From RGIG5952 sp045603485 (GTDB lineage: Bacteria > Verrucomicrobiota > Kiritimatiellia > RFP12 > JAAYLN01), in contig JAZUMF010000006.1 in assembly GCA_045603485.1 (NCBI GenBank), forward strand, positions 1-22,621: a stretch of 22,621 nucleotides of DNA, given 5' to 3'. Within the stretch, counting starts at the first letter, position 1; each line of letters starts with the position of its first letter. The translations under genes were made by a program, and so were the position numbers. Below are positions 15,071 through 22,167 of the stretch, in pieces. A model generated the notes under the pieces. The model searched no databases. It was given only the letters and a program-made list of their open reading frames with translations, and had not been told where the DNA came from.

Positions 15071-15784
15071 ATGAAATTAGAAGTCAAAAATCTCACGAAA
15101 AAATTCGGCAAAACAATTGCCGTTGACGACCTCTCATTCTCATTGTCAAGTGGTGATGTCCTTGGCTTTATAGGTCCTAACGGCTCCGGCAAAACAACGA
15201 CAATGAATATCATCTCCTCATTATATGAGCCAACCTCCGGTGATATTCTCATTGACGGCAAATCTATAATTGACTACCCCGAAACAGCTAGACAGATAAT
15301 AGGCTTTATGCCGGATTACCTCCCAAATCAAACCGATATAACGGCACACGAGTATATTGATTTCTTTGCAAGGGCATTTGGCTACAAAGGAACAGAATTA
15401 GATGCTCGCGTTTGTGAAGTGGAGGATTTTACCGGCGTCACCCAAATTCGCGACAAGGTTATATCGACACTCTCGCGCGGTATGAAGCAAAGAGTCTCAC
15501 TCGCCCGAGCATTGGTAAACGATCCGGGCCTGCTCATAATGGATGAACCCGCCAATGGTCTAGACCCCAGGGCACGCATAGAATTTCGTGGTTTTGCACA
15601 AAAACTTGCTCAAAAAGGCAAGGCAATCCTGATTGCAAGCCATATCCTTGCCGATTTATCTGAAATTTGCAGCGGATGCATTATCATTGAAAAAGGAAAA
15701 CTCGTAAAAAAAATTGAAGAAAATATCAAAGGTGTTGACCTTGAAAATATCTTTATGGAGATGACCAAAGGAGATTTACAATGA
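15071..15784 (+). CDS. ABC transporter ATPase (GldA / ABC-2 type)
   Basis: 237 residues. The ATG at 15071 is preceded by GGAGGAG at optimal distance; an in-frame ATG at 15056 overlaps the previous gene. All nucleotide-binding motifs are present: Walker A GPNGSGKT (35-42), signature LSRGM (134-138), Walker B LLIMDEP (154-160) and H-loop His191. The short single-domain form and sequence style match the CcmA/GldA group that energises ABC-2 type exporters. The stop overlaps the start of the permease gene (ATGA), so subunits are translationally coupled. It acts at the cytoplasmic face of the inner membrane; the cargo is unknown. Confidence 0.95.
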   Translation: MKLEVKNLTKKFGKTIAVDDLSFSLSSGDVLGFIGPNGSGKTTTMNIISSLYEPTSGDILIDGKSIIDYPETARQIIGFMPDYLPNQTDITAHEYIDFFARAFGYKGTELDARVCEVEDFTGVTQIRDKVISTLSRGMKQRVSLARALVNDPGLLIMDEPANGLDPRARIEFRGFAQKLAQKGKAILIASHILADLSEICSGCIIIEKGKLVKKIEENIKGVDLENIFMEMTKGDLQ

Positions 15785-17172
15785 CAATTTATCCATTTAC
15801 ATTAAAAGAACTTAGGCAGCTCACTCGCTCCAAAATTATTGCAGGCTCTCTAATTACCTACCTCTTTCTGGCCCTTGCCATAACCTATCTTGTCCCGCTG
15901 CATGGGATTGAGCCTGACACTGGGAATGTAATCTTCAGATTTGTTGTTTTACTTTGTATGGTAATGGTATCGCTATTCATACCTACGCATCTCTTCATCA
16001 GGCTTCTAAAGGAATGCGGGAATCGCAATCAAATAGATATCTCCTTCATAACCGCCTGCCAGCCTAATCATATCGTCGATGGAAAGCTCGCATCAGCTTT
16101 CACACTGATGGGCTTATATATAACAGCCTCATTACCATTTTGCACAGTGGCACATCTCTTAAACGGCATTGATTATATATCAATGGCAAAATTACTGACG
16201 CTCCAATCCTGCATTGCGGCAACATTAATTGCTACGGCATTATGCATAGGACTTATGCGAATTCCCAAACCATTTAAAATCATATGTGGGCTAGGTATGA
16301 TTTGCAGCTTTTTTACAACCTCTGCGGGAATAATGTTATCCATGACAGAGGCAAACGATTTTGATTATCCCGTATTAACCATAATCGCCCTTACTCTAAC
16401 CTACCTCCTGATAGCCCGCTCTTTTGCAATTTCATTTATTGCACCGCTTACACAACAACGCGACAAGGCAATACGCTTAGTATCAATCGTGGCAATTATA
16501 GGTTGGTTTATATATGCAATACTTAACTCGCCTATAACTGATCACTGTTGTGAGTTTTCCGTAAAAGTACGCGACAGCGAAGCAATACTAACATGGGCAT
16601 TTTTTTCAATGCTCTTAATCCTTGCCATTGGAATCAAAGCCTCCACAGAGCCGATTGGATACTCACGCAGAATGCTCCTCGAGCTCCCGGCAAAAAAATG
16701 GCAAAGATGGCTTAGTTGGCCGCTCTCCAACGGAGCTGTAAATGGCTTAACCTTTACCTTCATAATGGGAATGCTCGTTTCATCATCTATGCCGCTCTTG
16801 CAATCCTACTATTCCCATGACCACCATAACGGTTTCTTCAAGGCCCCGTATATTATAATGACATTAGGTCTATACCTCTTCTCAATTATCCTGTACATTA
16901 GAGCGCTATGGAGATTGCTAAGTAGGTATTGGAATATCAATGCAATTCTAATTCCAATTGTATCAATAGTTCTTTTCATCATAATTCAAACGATTCCAAG
17001 TCTTTTGAGACTTTATGAAATCACAACCTCATATCCAATTCCATTTACAATTGGCGAACTTGACTGCAGACCAGTTGTCCATCTTCTTTACGCAGCGGCG
17101 GCATTCATAATTGCCCTTTCAGTTAATCTAAAGGCAATGAGAAAAGCACTTCGGGATTACTTTAACGCATAA
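15781..17172 (+). CDS. ABC transporter permease, about 12 membrane segments
   Basis: 463 residues, strongly hydrophobic, with about 12 predicted membrane helices. The first is LITYLFLALAITYL (about 24-37) and the last LLYAAAAFIIALSV near the C-terminus. This is about twice the helix count of a standard ABC-2 permease and could be two six-helix halves fused in one chain, able to pair with one ATPase type. The start overlaps the ATPase stop by 4 bases and has AAAGGAG upstream. With the two preceding genes it makes a complete three-gene transporter resembling GldA/F/G in organisation. The substrate is not indicated by sequence. Confidence 0.85.
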   Translation: MTIYPFTLKELRQLTRSKIIAGSLITYLFLALAITYLVPLHGIEPDTGNVIFRFVVLLCMVMVSLFIPTHLFIRLLKECGNRNQIDISFITACQPNHIVDGKLASAFTLMGLYITASLPFCTVAHLLNGIDYISMAKLLTLQSCIAATLIATALCIGLMRIPKPFKIICGLGMICSFFTTSAGIMLSMTEANDFDYPVLTIIALTLTYLLIARSFAISFIAPLTQQRDKAIRLVSIVAIIGWFIYAILNSPITDHCCEFSVKVRDSEAILTWAFFSMLLILAIGIKASTEPIGYSRRMLLELPAKKWQRWLSWPLSNGAVNGLTFTFIMGMLVSSSMPLLQSYYSHDHHNGFFKAPYIIMTLGLYLFSIILYIRALWRLLSRYWNINAILIPIVSIVLFIIIQTIPSLLRLYEITTSYPIPFTIGELDCRPVVHLLYAAAAFIIALSVNLKAMRKALRDYFNA

Positions 17173-17198
17173 AGCCGCTAAAAACAGGCAAGCACACT

Positions 17199-18557
17199 AT
17201 GACAAACGACACCCTTGAGACAAGCCCGTCAAAATACTTCAAGGACGGCGACACCGTAGTCTTCTTTGGAGACTCAATAACTCACGGGGGCTTTTACTAC
17301 GAGTATCTCACCGCATTCTACAGAACACGCTTTCCTCACGCAAAAATCCGACTCATCAACTCAGGAATCGGCGGCGATACAGCATCTCTCGCATACCCCA
17401 GAATCGATGTTGACATCAAAGAATACAATCCTACCCACATAGCCTTTCATTTTGGAATGAATGATGTAGGCAGAGGTTATTATGTAGAAGCGCCAACACC
17501 TAAACAGCTGGAAGGCGCGGAAAAGGCACAGATTAACTATCGCCAGTCATTTCAAAGACTCGTCGCAAAGGTCAAGGAAGCGGCGCCAAATGCAAAACAC
17601 ATCTATATCACCCCTACCCCTTATGATGACACGGCGACTGTACTCAATATTCCAGCCGAAGCCCCTGATTGGGCAAAGGTCAACCAAAAAGGGTGCAACA
17701 CAGGACTTGCTCTGATTGCGGGATATGTACTCTCATCCGCAAAGACAGACGGCGTTCAAGCCATTGACTGGTTCACGCCGCTCAACAATCTCTTGATGGA
17801 AAAAAGACAAACCGACCCCTATTTTATGCTCACCAGATTTGACAGGGTACACCCCGCCGAATTGGGACATTCCATTATGGCGTGGCACTTCCTCATGGCT
17901 CAAGAGGTGCCCGCGACAGTATCCGATGTCACAATAGACAGCCTCAATGAAAAGGTCGAAAAAAGCGATAACGCCGTAATCTCAAATCTCGCATTCTCCA
18001 AAGATGGCGTAATCGCCTTTGATATGCTCGCCTCGTCAATACCATTTCCTGTACCTCCCGAGGCCAAAGATTTTCTTGAAAAATATCAGGTCGAAGAAAA
18101 ACTCAACCAAGAGATTTTAACGGTTTCAAATCTTGAAAACGGCTCATATCGACTTCTGATAGACAGCATCGAAGTCGGCACCTATGACGCCGATGAATTT
18201 GCCCAAGGAGTCAAACTGGCCTTCAATGAAAAGACGCCTCAATATCAGCAGGCGCAGGAGTTTTTCAAACTCAACCACGAATTGGCGCAAAAGGAAATCA
18301 TCATAAGAAATCACCACTCCGCCCGTTGGTACTATTACAACCAGGCGCCAGTAGATGACCTTGAAGCATTCAAAGAATGGTTTGAAAAAAATGTTCCGAA
18401 CAAAAAAGAAGGCTTCGCAAACCATGTTCCCGGCTACCTCGCCTACTGGGGCAACTACAGAAAGACCCGCGAAGAGCTGTGGGAAGCCCAAGAATCGGTG
18501 CGCCTGAAAGCAAAACCCGAATCGCACCATTATGAAATAAAATCAATCTCGCGTTAG
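17199..18557 (+). CDS. SGNH/GDSL-family hydrolase with long C-terminal extension
   Basis: 452 residues, no signal peptide. The catalytic SGNH set is complete: Ser26 in FFGDSITHGG, Gly in GIGGDT (56-61), Asn88 in GMNDVG, and Asp215/His218 in FDRVHPAELGH. The family includes carbohydrate and lipid esterases/deacetylases. The hydrolase domain ends near residue 235. The remaining about 215 residues (AKDFLEKYQVEEKLNQ, then a Tyr/Trp-rich end) resemble no domain I can name. It lies 26 bp after the permease gene and is the last member of the plus-strand run. The 3' end overlaps the 3' end of the MATE gene by 15 bp, head-on. Deacylation of a glycan handled by the neighbouring cytoplasmic enzymes is a reasonable guess only. 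Confidence 0.88.
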   Translation: MTNDTLETSPSKYFKDGDTVVFFGDSITHGGFYYEYLTAFYRTRFPHAKIRLINSGIGGDTASLAYPRIDVDIKEYNPTHIAFHFGMNDVGRGYYVEAPTPKQLEGAEKAQINYRQSFQRLVAKVKEAAPNAKHIYITPTPYDDTATVLNIPAEAPDWAKVNQKGCNTGLALIAGYVLSSAKTDGVQAIDWFTPLNNLLMEKRQTDPYFMLTRFDRVHPAELGHSIMAWHFLMAQEVPATVSDVTIDSLNEKVEKSDNAVISNLAFSKDGVIAFDMLASSIPFPVPPEAKDFLEKYQVEEKLNQEILTVSNLENGSYRLLIDSIEVGTYDADEFAQGVKLAFNEKTPQYQQAQEFFKLNHELAQKEIIIRNHHSARWYYYNQAPVDDLEAFKEWFEKNVPNKKEGFANHVPGYLAYWGNYRKTREELWEAQESVRLKAKPESHHYEIKSISR

Positions 18558-19901
18558 ATTCTTAATCCAGCGGAAGCGATTGATTTTTATTGCCGCGACA
18601 ACGCACTTAGTCACCTGGTCTGAAAGCAGACAAGCATATACGACCCAATCGGGAGCATTAAAGACCTTCCACGCGATAAATGCCGAAGGCAAGACCCAGC
18701 AAAAGACCCAAAATGAGTCATTCTTAAAGACAAACGAAGTATCTCCACCTGCCTTCACAAGTCCCATTAGGCAAGGTGCCTGATATGAACGCCCCAAAAC
18801 AGAAAATGACAGTACCAATAAAAATGTCTTTGCTGTAGAAATCGTCTCAGCCGAAAGGTTATAAAATGAGACAAAAATATCGCCACCAAAAATTACAACT
18901 GCAAAACTCAATATACCTACCCCGACAAAGACAAGCTGCATTCGCTTTGCATAACTCTTCACCAAATCATATTGCCCCGCCCCAATCATACGGCCAGTTA
19001 AAATACCCATTGCCGAGGCAAGTCCGAAAGTACCGACCCACAAAAGCCCGTCAAGATTCTCTGAAATACTCACAGCCGCAGATGCCGATGGCTCAAAATG
19101 GCCAACGATATGACGCATGGTAAACTTGTTGACCGCCCAGACAATCTGCCCAAGCATCAACGGCGTGCCATACCTGACAATATCGCCAGCAATCTCATTA
19201 TTGCGCCTCAAAAAATCACGCAATCTCATTGAAATACGGTTATCAATGCGGAAGACAAAAAAGAGTGCAACAAAAAGCTCAATCATACGCGATATAACGG
19301 TAGCCAAAGCCGCACCCGCCACCCCCATTTCAGGGAATCCCCAATTGCCGAAAATAAGAAGGTAATTCAAAAATATGTTAACGAAAAAAGCGATTATAGA
19401 ATTGATAAGACCGATTCTTACAACCTCAACCGAACGCATCACCGAAACAAGCATCATCGATGCGCCGAAGAAAACAAATGAAGGACTAACTATACGCAAA
19501 TAACGGACGCCCTCCACCGCAGCCTCAGACGAAGAAGTTAAAAGCCCCATAATTGCCGCAGGGAAGAAAAAAGTTACAGACGCCGCAATCGCCGAAAGAC
19601 AAAGAGCAGTCCTGAAACAGATAGCAAAAACATCCTTGATTCGCTCGGTATCCTTGCGCCCCCAATATTGCGTCGCAATTACAGCCATCGCACTTTCAAC
19701 GCCGCCCAAAACCATCTGAAGGACAAGTTGGACAATAGCCGCCATAAAAAGACCGTTAATTGCCGCCTCTCCAAGCCTGCCAACCATAAGATTATCGGCA
19801 AGAGTCACACCGTATGTGATGAAATTTTGACAGACAATCGGGACTGCCAAAACAATAAGAGACTTATAAATCTCTCTCATCCGTAGCTTGTTATCTTCCA
19901 T
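18543..19901 (-). CDS. MATE-family efflux transporter
   Basis: 452 residues from the ATG at 19901. A TTG five codons upstream (19916) is an alternative with no better ribosome site; neither start has a clear one. The chain is hydrophobic with about 12 helices in two homologous halves. It has the MATE/NorM features PIVCQNFITYGVTLADNLMVGRLG near the N-terminus and QYWGRKD after helix 2. A second-half counterpart includes SASAAVSISENLDGLLW and GRMIGAGQYD. It exports cationic drugs or metabolites by Na+ or H+ antiport. The gene is separated from galE by a terminator, so it probably has its own promoter. Its last 15 bases overlap the end of the SGNH gene on the opposite strand. Confidence 0.93.
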   Translation of the reverse strand: MEDNKLRMREIYKSLIVLAVPIVCQNFITYGVTLADNLMVGRLGEAAINGLFMAAIVQLVLQMVLGGVESAMAVIATQYWGRKDTERIKDVFAICFRTALCLSAIAASVTFFFPAAIMGLLTSSSEAAVEGVRYLRIVSPSFVFFGASMMLVSVMRSVEVVRIGLINSIIAFFVNIFLNYLLIFGNWGFPEMGVAGAALATVISRMIELFVALFFVFRIDNRISMRLRDFLRRNNEIAGDIVRYGTPLMLGQIVWAVNKFTMRHIVGHFEPSASAAVSISENLDGLLWVGTFGLASAMGILTGRMIGAGQYDLVKSYAKRMQLVFVGVGILSFAVVIFGGDIFVSFYNLSAETISTAKTFLLVLSFSVLGRSYQAPCLMGLVKAGGDTSFVFKNDSFWVFCWVLPSAFIAWKVFNAPDWVVYACLLSDQVTKCVVAAIKINRFRWIKNLTRD

Positions 19902-19931
19902 TATTACCAAATCCAATTATCATTTCTATAC

Positions 19932-19965
19932 AAAAAATCCCGCAGGTAATTCCCGCGGGATTTTT
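19932..19965 (-). terminator. Rho-independent terminator after galE
   Basis: Stem ATCCCGC/GCGGGAT (19937-19943 with 19955-19961), extended by A-T pairs. Six T follow on the minus strand. It ends galE transcription before the MATE gene. Confidence 0.85.
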
Positions 19966-19979
19966 AGGCTTGAGCAAAC

Positions 19980-20996
19980 TTAGGCATCATAGCCGTTTGG
20001 ATTTTGAGATTGCCAACGCCAAGCATCCTCGCACATCTGGCGAAGACCGCGCTCAGCCTTCCAGCCCAATATCTCAAATGCATGAGATGGGTCAGCATAA
20101 CATGCCGCGACATCACCTGGACGGCGTTCAACAATCTCATACGGGACAGGACGGCCAGAAGCCTCCTCAAAGGCCTTTACCATCTCAAGGACGCTGTATC
20201 CATTGCCCGTTCCAAGGTTTACCGTCACCATCTCGCCTGGATGACCGGCAAGACGCTCAATCGCGGCAACATGGCCAATCGCCAAGTCAACTACATGGAT
20301 ATAATCGCGAACTCCCGTACCGTCACATGTTGGATAGTCACTACCAAAGACGCGAAGCTTTGGAAGCTTACCGATAGCTACCTGCGAAATAAAAGGAAGA
20401 AGATTATTAGGGATACCGTTAGGATCCTCACCAATGCGACCACTCTTATGTGCGCCAATAGGGTTGAAATAACGCAAGAGAGCAATACCCATCTCGGGCT
20501 CTGCCTTATGAATATCGCGAAGCATATTTTCAATCATAAGCTTCGTTTGGCCATAAGGATTTGTTACAGAAAGAGGGAAGTCCTCTGTTATAGGCACCGT
20601 CTTGGGAACGCCGTAAACAGTGGCTGAAGAGCTGAAAACAAGATTCTTCACGCCATATTTCTTCATTGCCTTCAAAAGAACCAAAGTGCTGACAAGATTG
20701 TTATCATAGTAGCGGAGAGGCTGAGCCACCGACTCGCCGACAGCCTTCAACCCGGCAAAATGGATAACAGCATCAAACCTATCTGAAGCGAAAATCGCGT
20801 CAACCTTCTCTGCATCGGTCAAATCGACCTCGCAAAAATCAGGGGCGCGCCCCGCAAGCTCTGCAATACGCTTTAGAGACTCAGGCTTGGAGTTAATGAA
20901 ATTATCAACAATCGTGACATCATAGCCACGAGTCAGCAACTCAACAACAGTGTGGCTTCCTATAAAGCCGGCGCCACCGGTAACTAAAATCTTCAT
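19980..20996 (-). CDS. galE: UDP-glucose 4-epimerase
   Basis: 338 residues, the same length as E. coli GalE. It interconverts UDP-glucose and UDP-galactose with bound NAD, supplying galactose for surface glycans and allowing galactose use (Leloir pathway), in the cytoplasm. Rossmann motif GGAGFIG (7-13); catalytic Ser124 in SSSATVYG; Tyr148 and Lys152 in NPYGQTK; substrate-binding loop FNPIGAHKSGRIGEDP. GGGAG lies 6 bases before the ATG. It follows the zinc-ribbon gene on the same strand with a long-loop terminator between, and ends at its own terminator. Confidence 0.97.
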   Translation of the reverse strand: MKILVTGGAGFIGSHTVVELLTRGYDVTIVDNFINSKPESLKRIAELAGRAPDFCEVDLTDAEKVDAIFASDRFDAVIHFAGLKAVGESVAQPLRYYDNNLVSTLVLLKAMKKYGVKNLVFSSSATVYGVPKTVPITEDFPLSVTNPYGQTKLMIENMLRDIHKAEPEMGIALLRYFNPIGAHKSGRIGEDPNGIPNNLLPFISQVAIGKLPKLRVFGSDYPTCDGTGVRDYIHVVDLAIGHVAAIERLAGHPGEMVTVNLGTGNGYSVLEMVKAFEEASGRPVPYEIVERRPGDVAACYADPSHAFEILGWKAERGLRQMCEDAWRWQSQNPNGYDA

Positions 20997-21013
20997 CTTT
21001 CGCTCCCAAGTGC

Positions 21014-21059
21014 AAAAACCCGCCTAATAACCATAAACCTGGAACGACAAAGGGCGGGC
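21014..21059 (-). terminator. Probable terminator after the zinc-ribbon gene
   Basis: On the minus strand, stem CCCGCC (21053-21058)/GGCGGG (21019-21024) with a loop of about 28 bases, followed by five T. The long loop makes it less certain than the others. It lies just upstream of galE and could act as an attenuator. Confidence 0.6.
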
Positions 21060-21069
21060 TGTGATGCCA

Positions 21070-21546
21070 TTAGTAAAGAATACGACCGCACATCTCACAA
21101 ATGACCAACTGATCGCCACGCTTAATCAACTGCGATACCGCAGGTGGCTGAACAAGGTGACAACCGCCGCATGTGCCGTTAGCAAGCTTGACGATTGTAG
21201 GACGGCGTGAAATACGAAGGCGATCATAAATACGAAGATGCTCAAAGCTGACATTCTTAGCGAGCTCCTCGCGACGAGCCTTAAGTGTAGCAAGCTCAGC
21301 CTCAACCTCAGCTCGGCGTTCAACAATTTCAGCGATAAAAGCGTTTATATCAGCTATTTCAGCCGAAATCGCATCTATCTGTGCCGCATCTCCGCTATTC
21401 TCAATTTCAGCTTGCTCACGAGCAAGTTCTGCAAGACGAATCTCTTCATTCTGCTGGCGCGCAGGGTAATCTTTTAACTCCTGCTGTAAACGCAAAATTT
21501 GCATATCAACATCTTGAAGTGCAAGCAAAGGATCAATGAAACTCAC
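21070..21546 (-). CDS. Coiled-coil protein with C4 zinc ribbon (DUF164/CT398-like)
   Basis: 158 residues. The start is GTG at 21546, supported by GGAG 7 bases upstream and a good promoter. Residues about 10-105 are a long charged coiled coil (LQDVDMQILRLQQELKDY, then ELAREQAEIENSG and RRAEVEAELATLKARREEL). The C-terminus is a zinc ribbon with Cys126/Cys129 (CGGC) and Cys150/Cys153 (CEMC). The protein is shorter than the typical ~240-residue CT398-type member, with a reduced coiled coil. The Chlamydia homologue has been linked to secretion or sigma-54 interactions; elsewhere the function is unsettled. It is cytoplasmic. Confidence 0.88.
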   Translation of the reverse strand: MSFIDPLLALQDVDMQILRLQQELKDYPARQQNEEIRLAELAREQAEIENSGDAAQIDAISAEIADINAFIAEIVERRAEVEAELATLKARREELAKNVSFEHLRIYDRLRISRRPTIVKLANGTCGGCHLVQPPAVSQLIKRGDQLVICEMCGRILY

Positions 21547-21576
21547 AGTAAAACTCCTAACTTTGATTATACTACT

Positions 21577-21605
21577 ATTATACCCTAAATAGCTTCATTA
21601 TGCAA
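21577..21605 (-). promoter_or_regulatory. Promoter of the zinc-ribbon gene
   Basis: On the minus strand, TTGCAT (21600-21605), a 17-base spacer, then a perfect TATAAT (21577-21582). A second TATAAT lies at 21566-21571. The predicted leader is about 25 nt. Confidence 0.6.
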
Positions 21606-21727
21606 GATTTCCATAAACTTCCCCCTTATTCCGGAAAAATCCGTGCCTAGTTATCCCCGTCACCCATCAATAATCAGTTAAAAAAACTTTTGGAACTCCC
21701 CATAGCAAAAACGCCGCATTTCCTCTC

Positions 21728-21962
21728 AAGGGACAGACCATTGTCACACAAACCACCAAATGCTACATATAATCTATCGAGGGACAGACCCATACCAGCC
21801 ACATATCGCAAATTTGCTCACATACCCGTTCAAGGGACAGTCCTCACATCCCACCACCGTTTTTTTATTACATTTTCCTCAGAGGGACAGTCCTCACATC
21901 TCCCGCATAAGGGACAGTCCAAACATCTCTTTTTATTACATTTTACACATAAGGGACAGGCC
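21728..21962 (+). repeat. Array of six direct GGGACAG motifs beside the RAYT gene
   Basis: Six copies of (A/G)AGGGACAG followed by ACC, TCC or GCC, starting at 21728, 21779, 21832, 21882, 21909 and 21951. All are in the same orientation; start-to-start steps are 51, 53, 50, 27 and 42 bases. Copies with TCC contain the inverted repeat GGAC-A-GTCC. A TATTACATTTT stretch precedes copies 4 and 6. The motif matches the short copies at 1807, 2228 and 2291. Such repeats commonly accompany RAYT transposases, as here. Confidence 0.8.
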
Positions 21963-22167
21963 CGATGCTATGCCAATGCAACATTTGTTTTACTCGCCTC
22001 TATTATTGCAGTCTAAATTACCCAAAACGGCATATTGGGAGTGGTGTTTTTCGCTTAAATAGCACTGTTTTGTCCGTTATCGCACATATAGAGACAATAG
22101 CCACCTATGCCGCCAAGAAATTGGCGACATTGAGATTGGTAAGATTAGCAATTTTCGGGGATTTTCG
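21963..22167. other. Gene-free stretch between REP array and RAYT stop
   Basis: No credible coding frame. The only structure seen is the hairpin listed at 22111-22126. Confidence 0.5.
22111..22126. other. Perfect hairpin with GAAA loop near the RAYT 3' end
   Basis: CGCCAA-GAAA-TTGGCG, a 6-bp perfect stem with a tetraloop, about 40 bases beyond the transposase stop. There is no T-run, so it is not a standard terminator. It could be part of the element end recognised by the transposase. Confidence 0.4.

Noticed and set aside
21728..21962. CRISPR array
   Set aside because: The repeated part is only about 10-12 bases, steps are irregular (27 to 53), and no cas gene is near.
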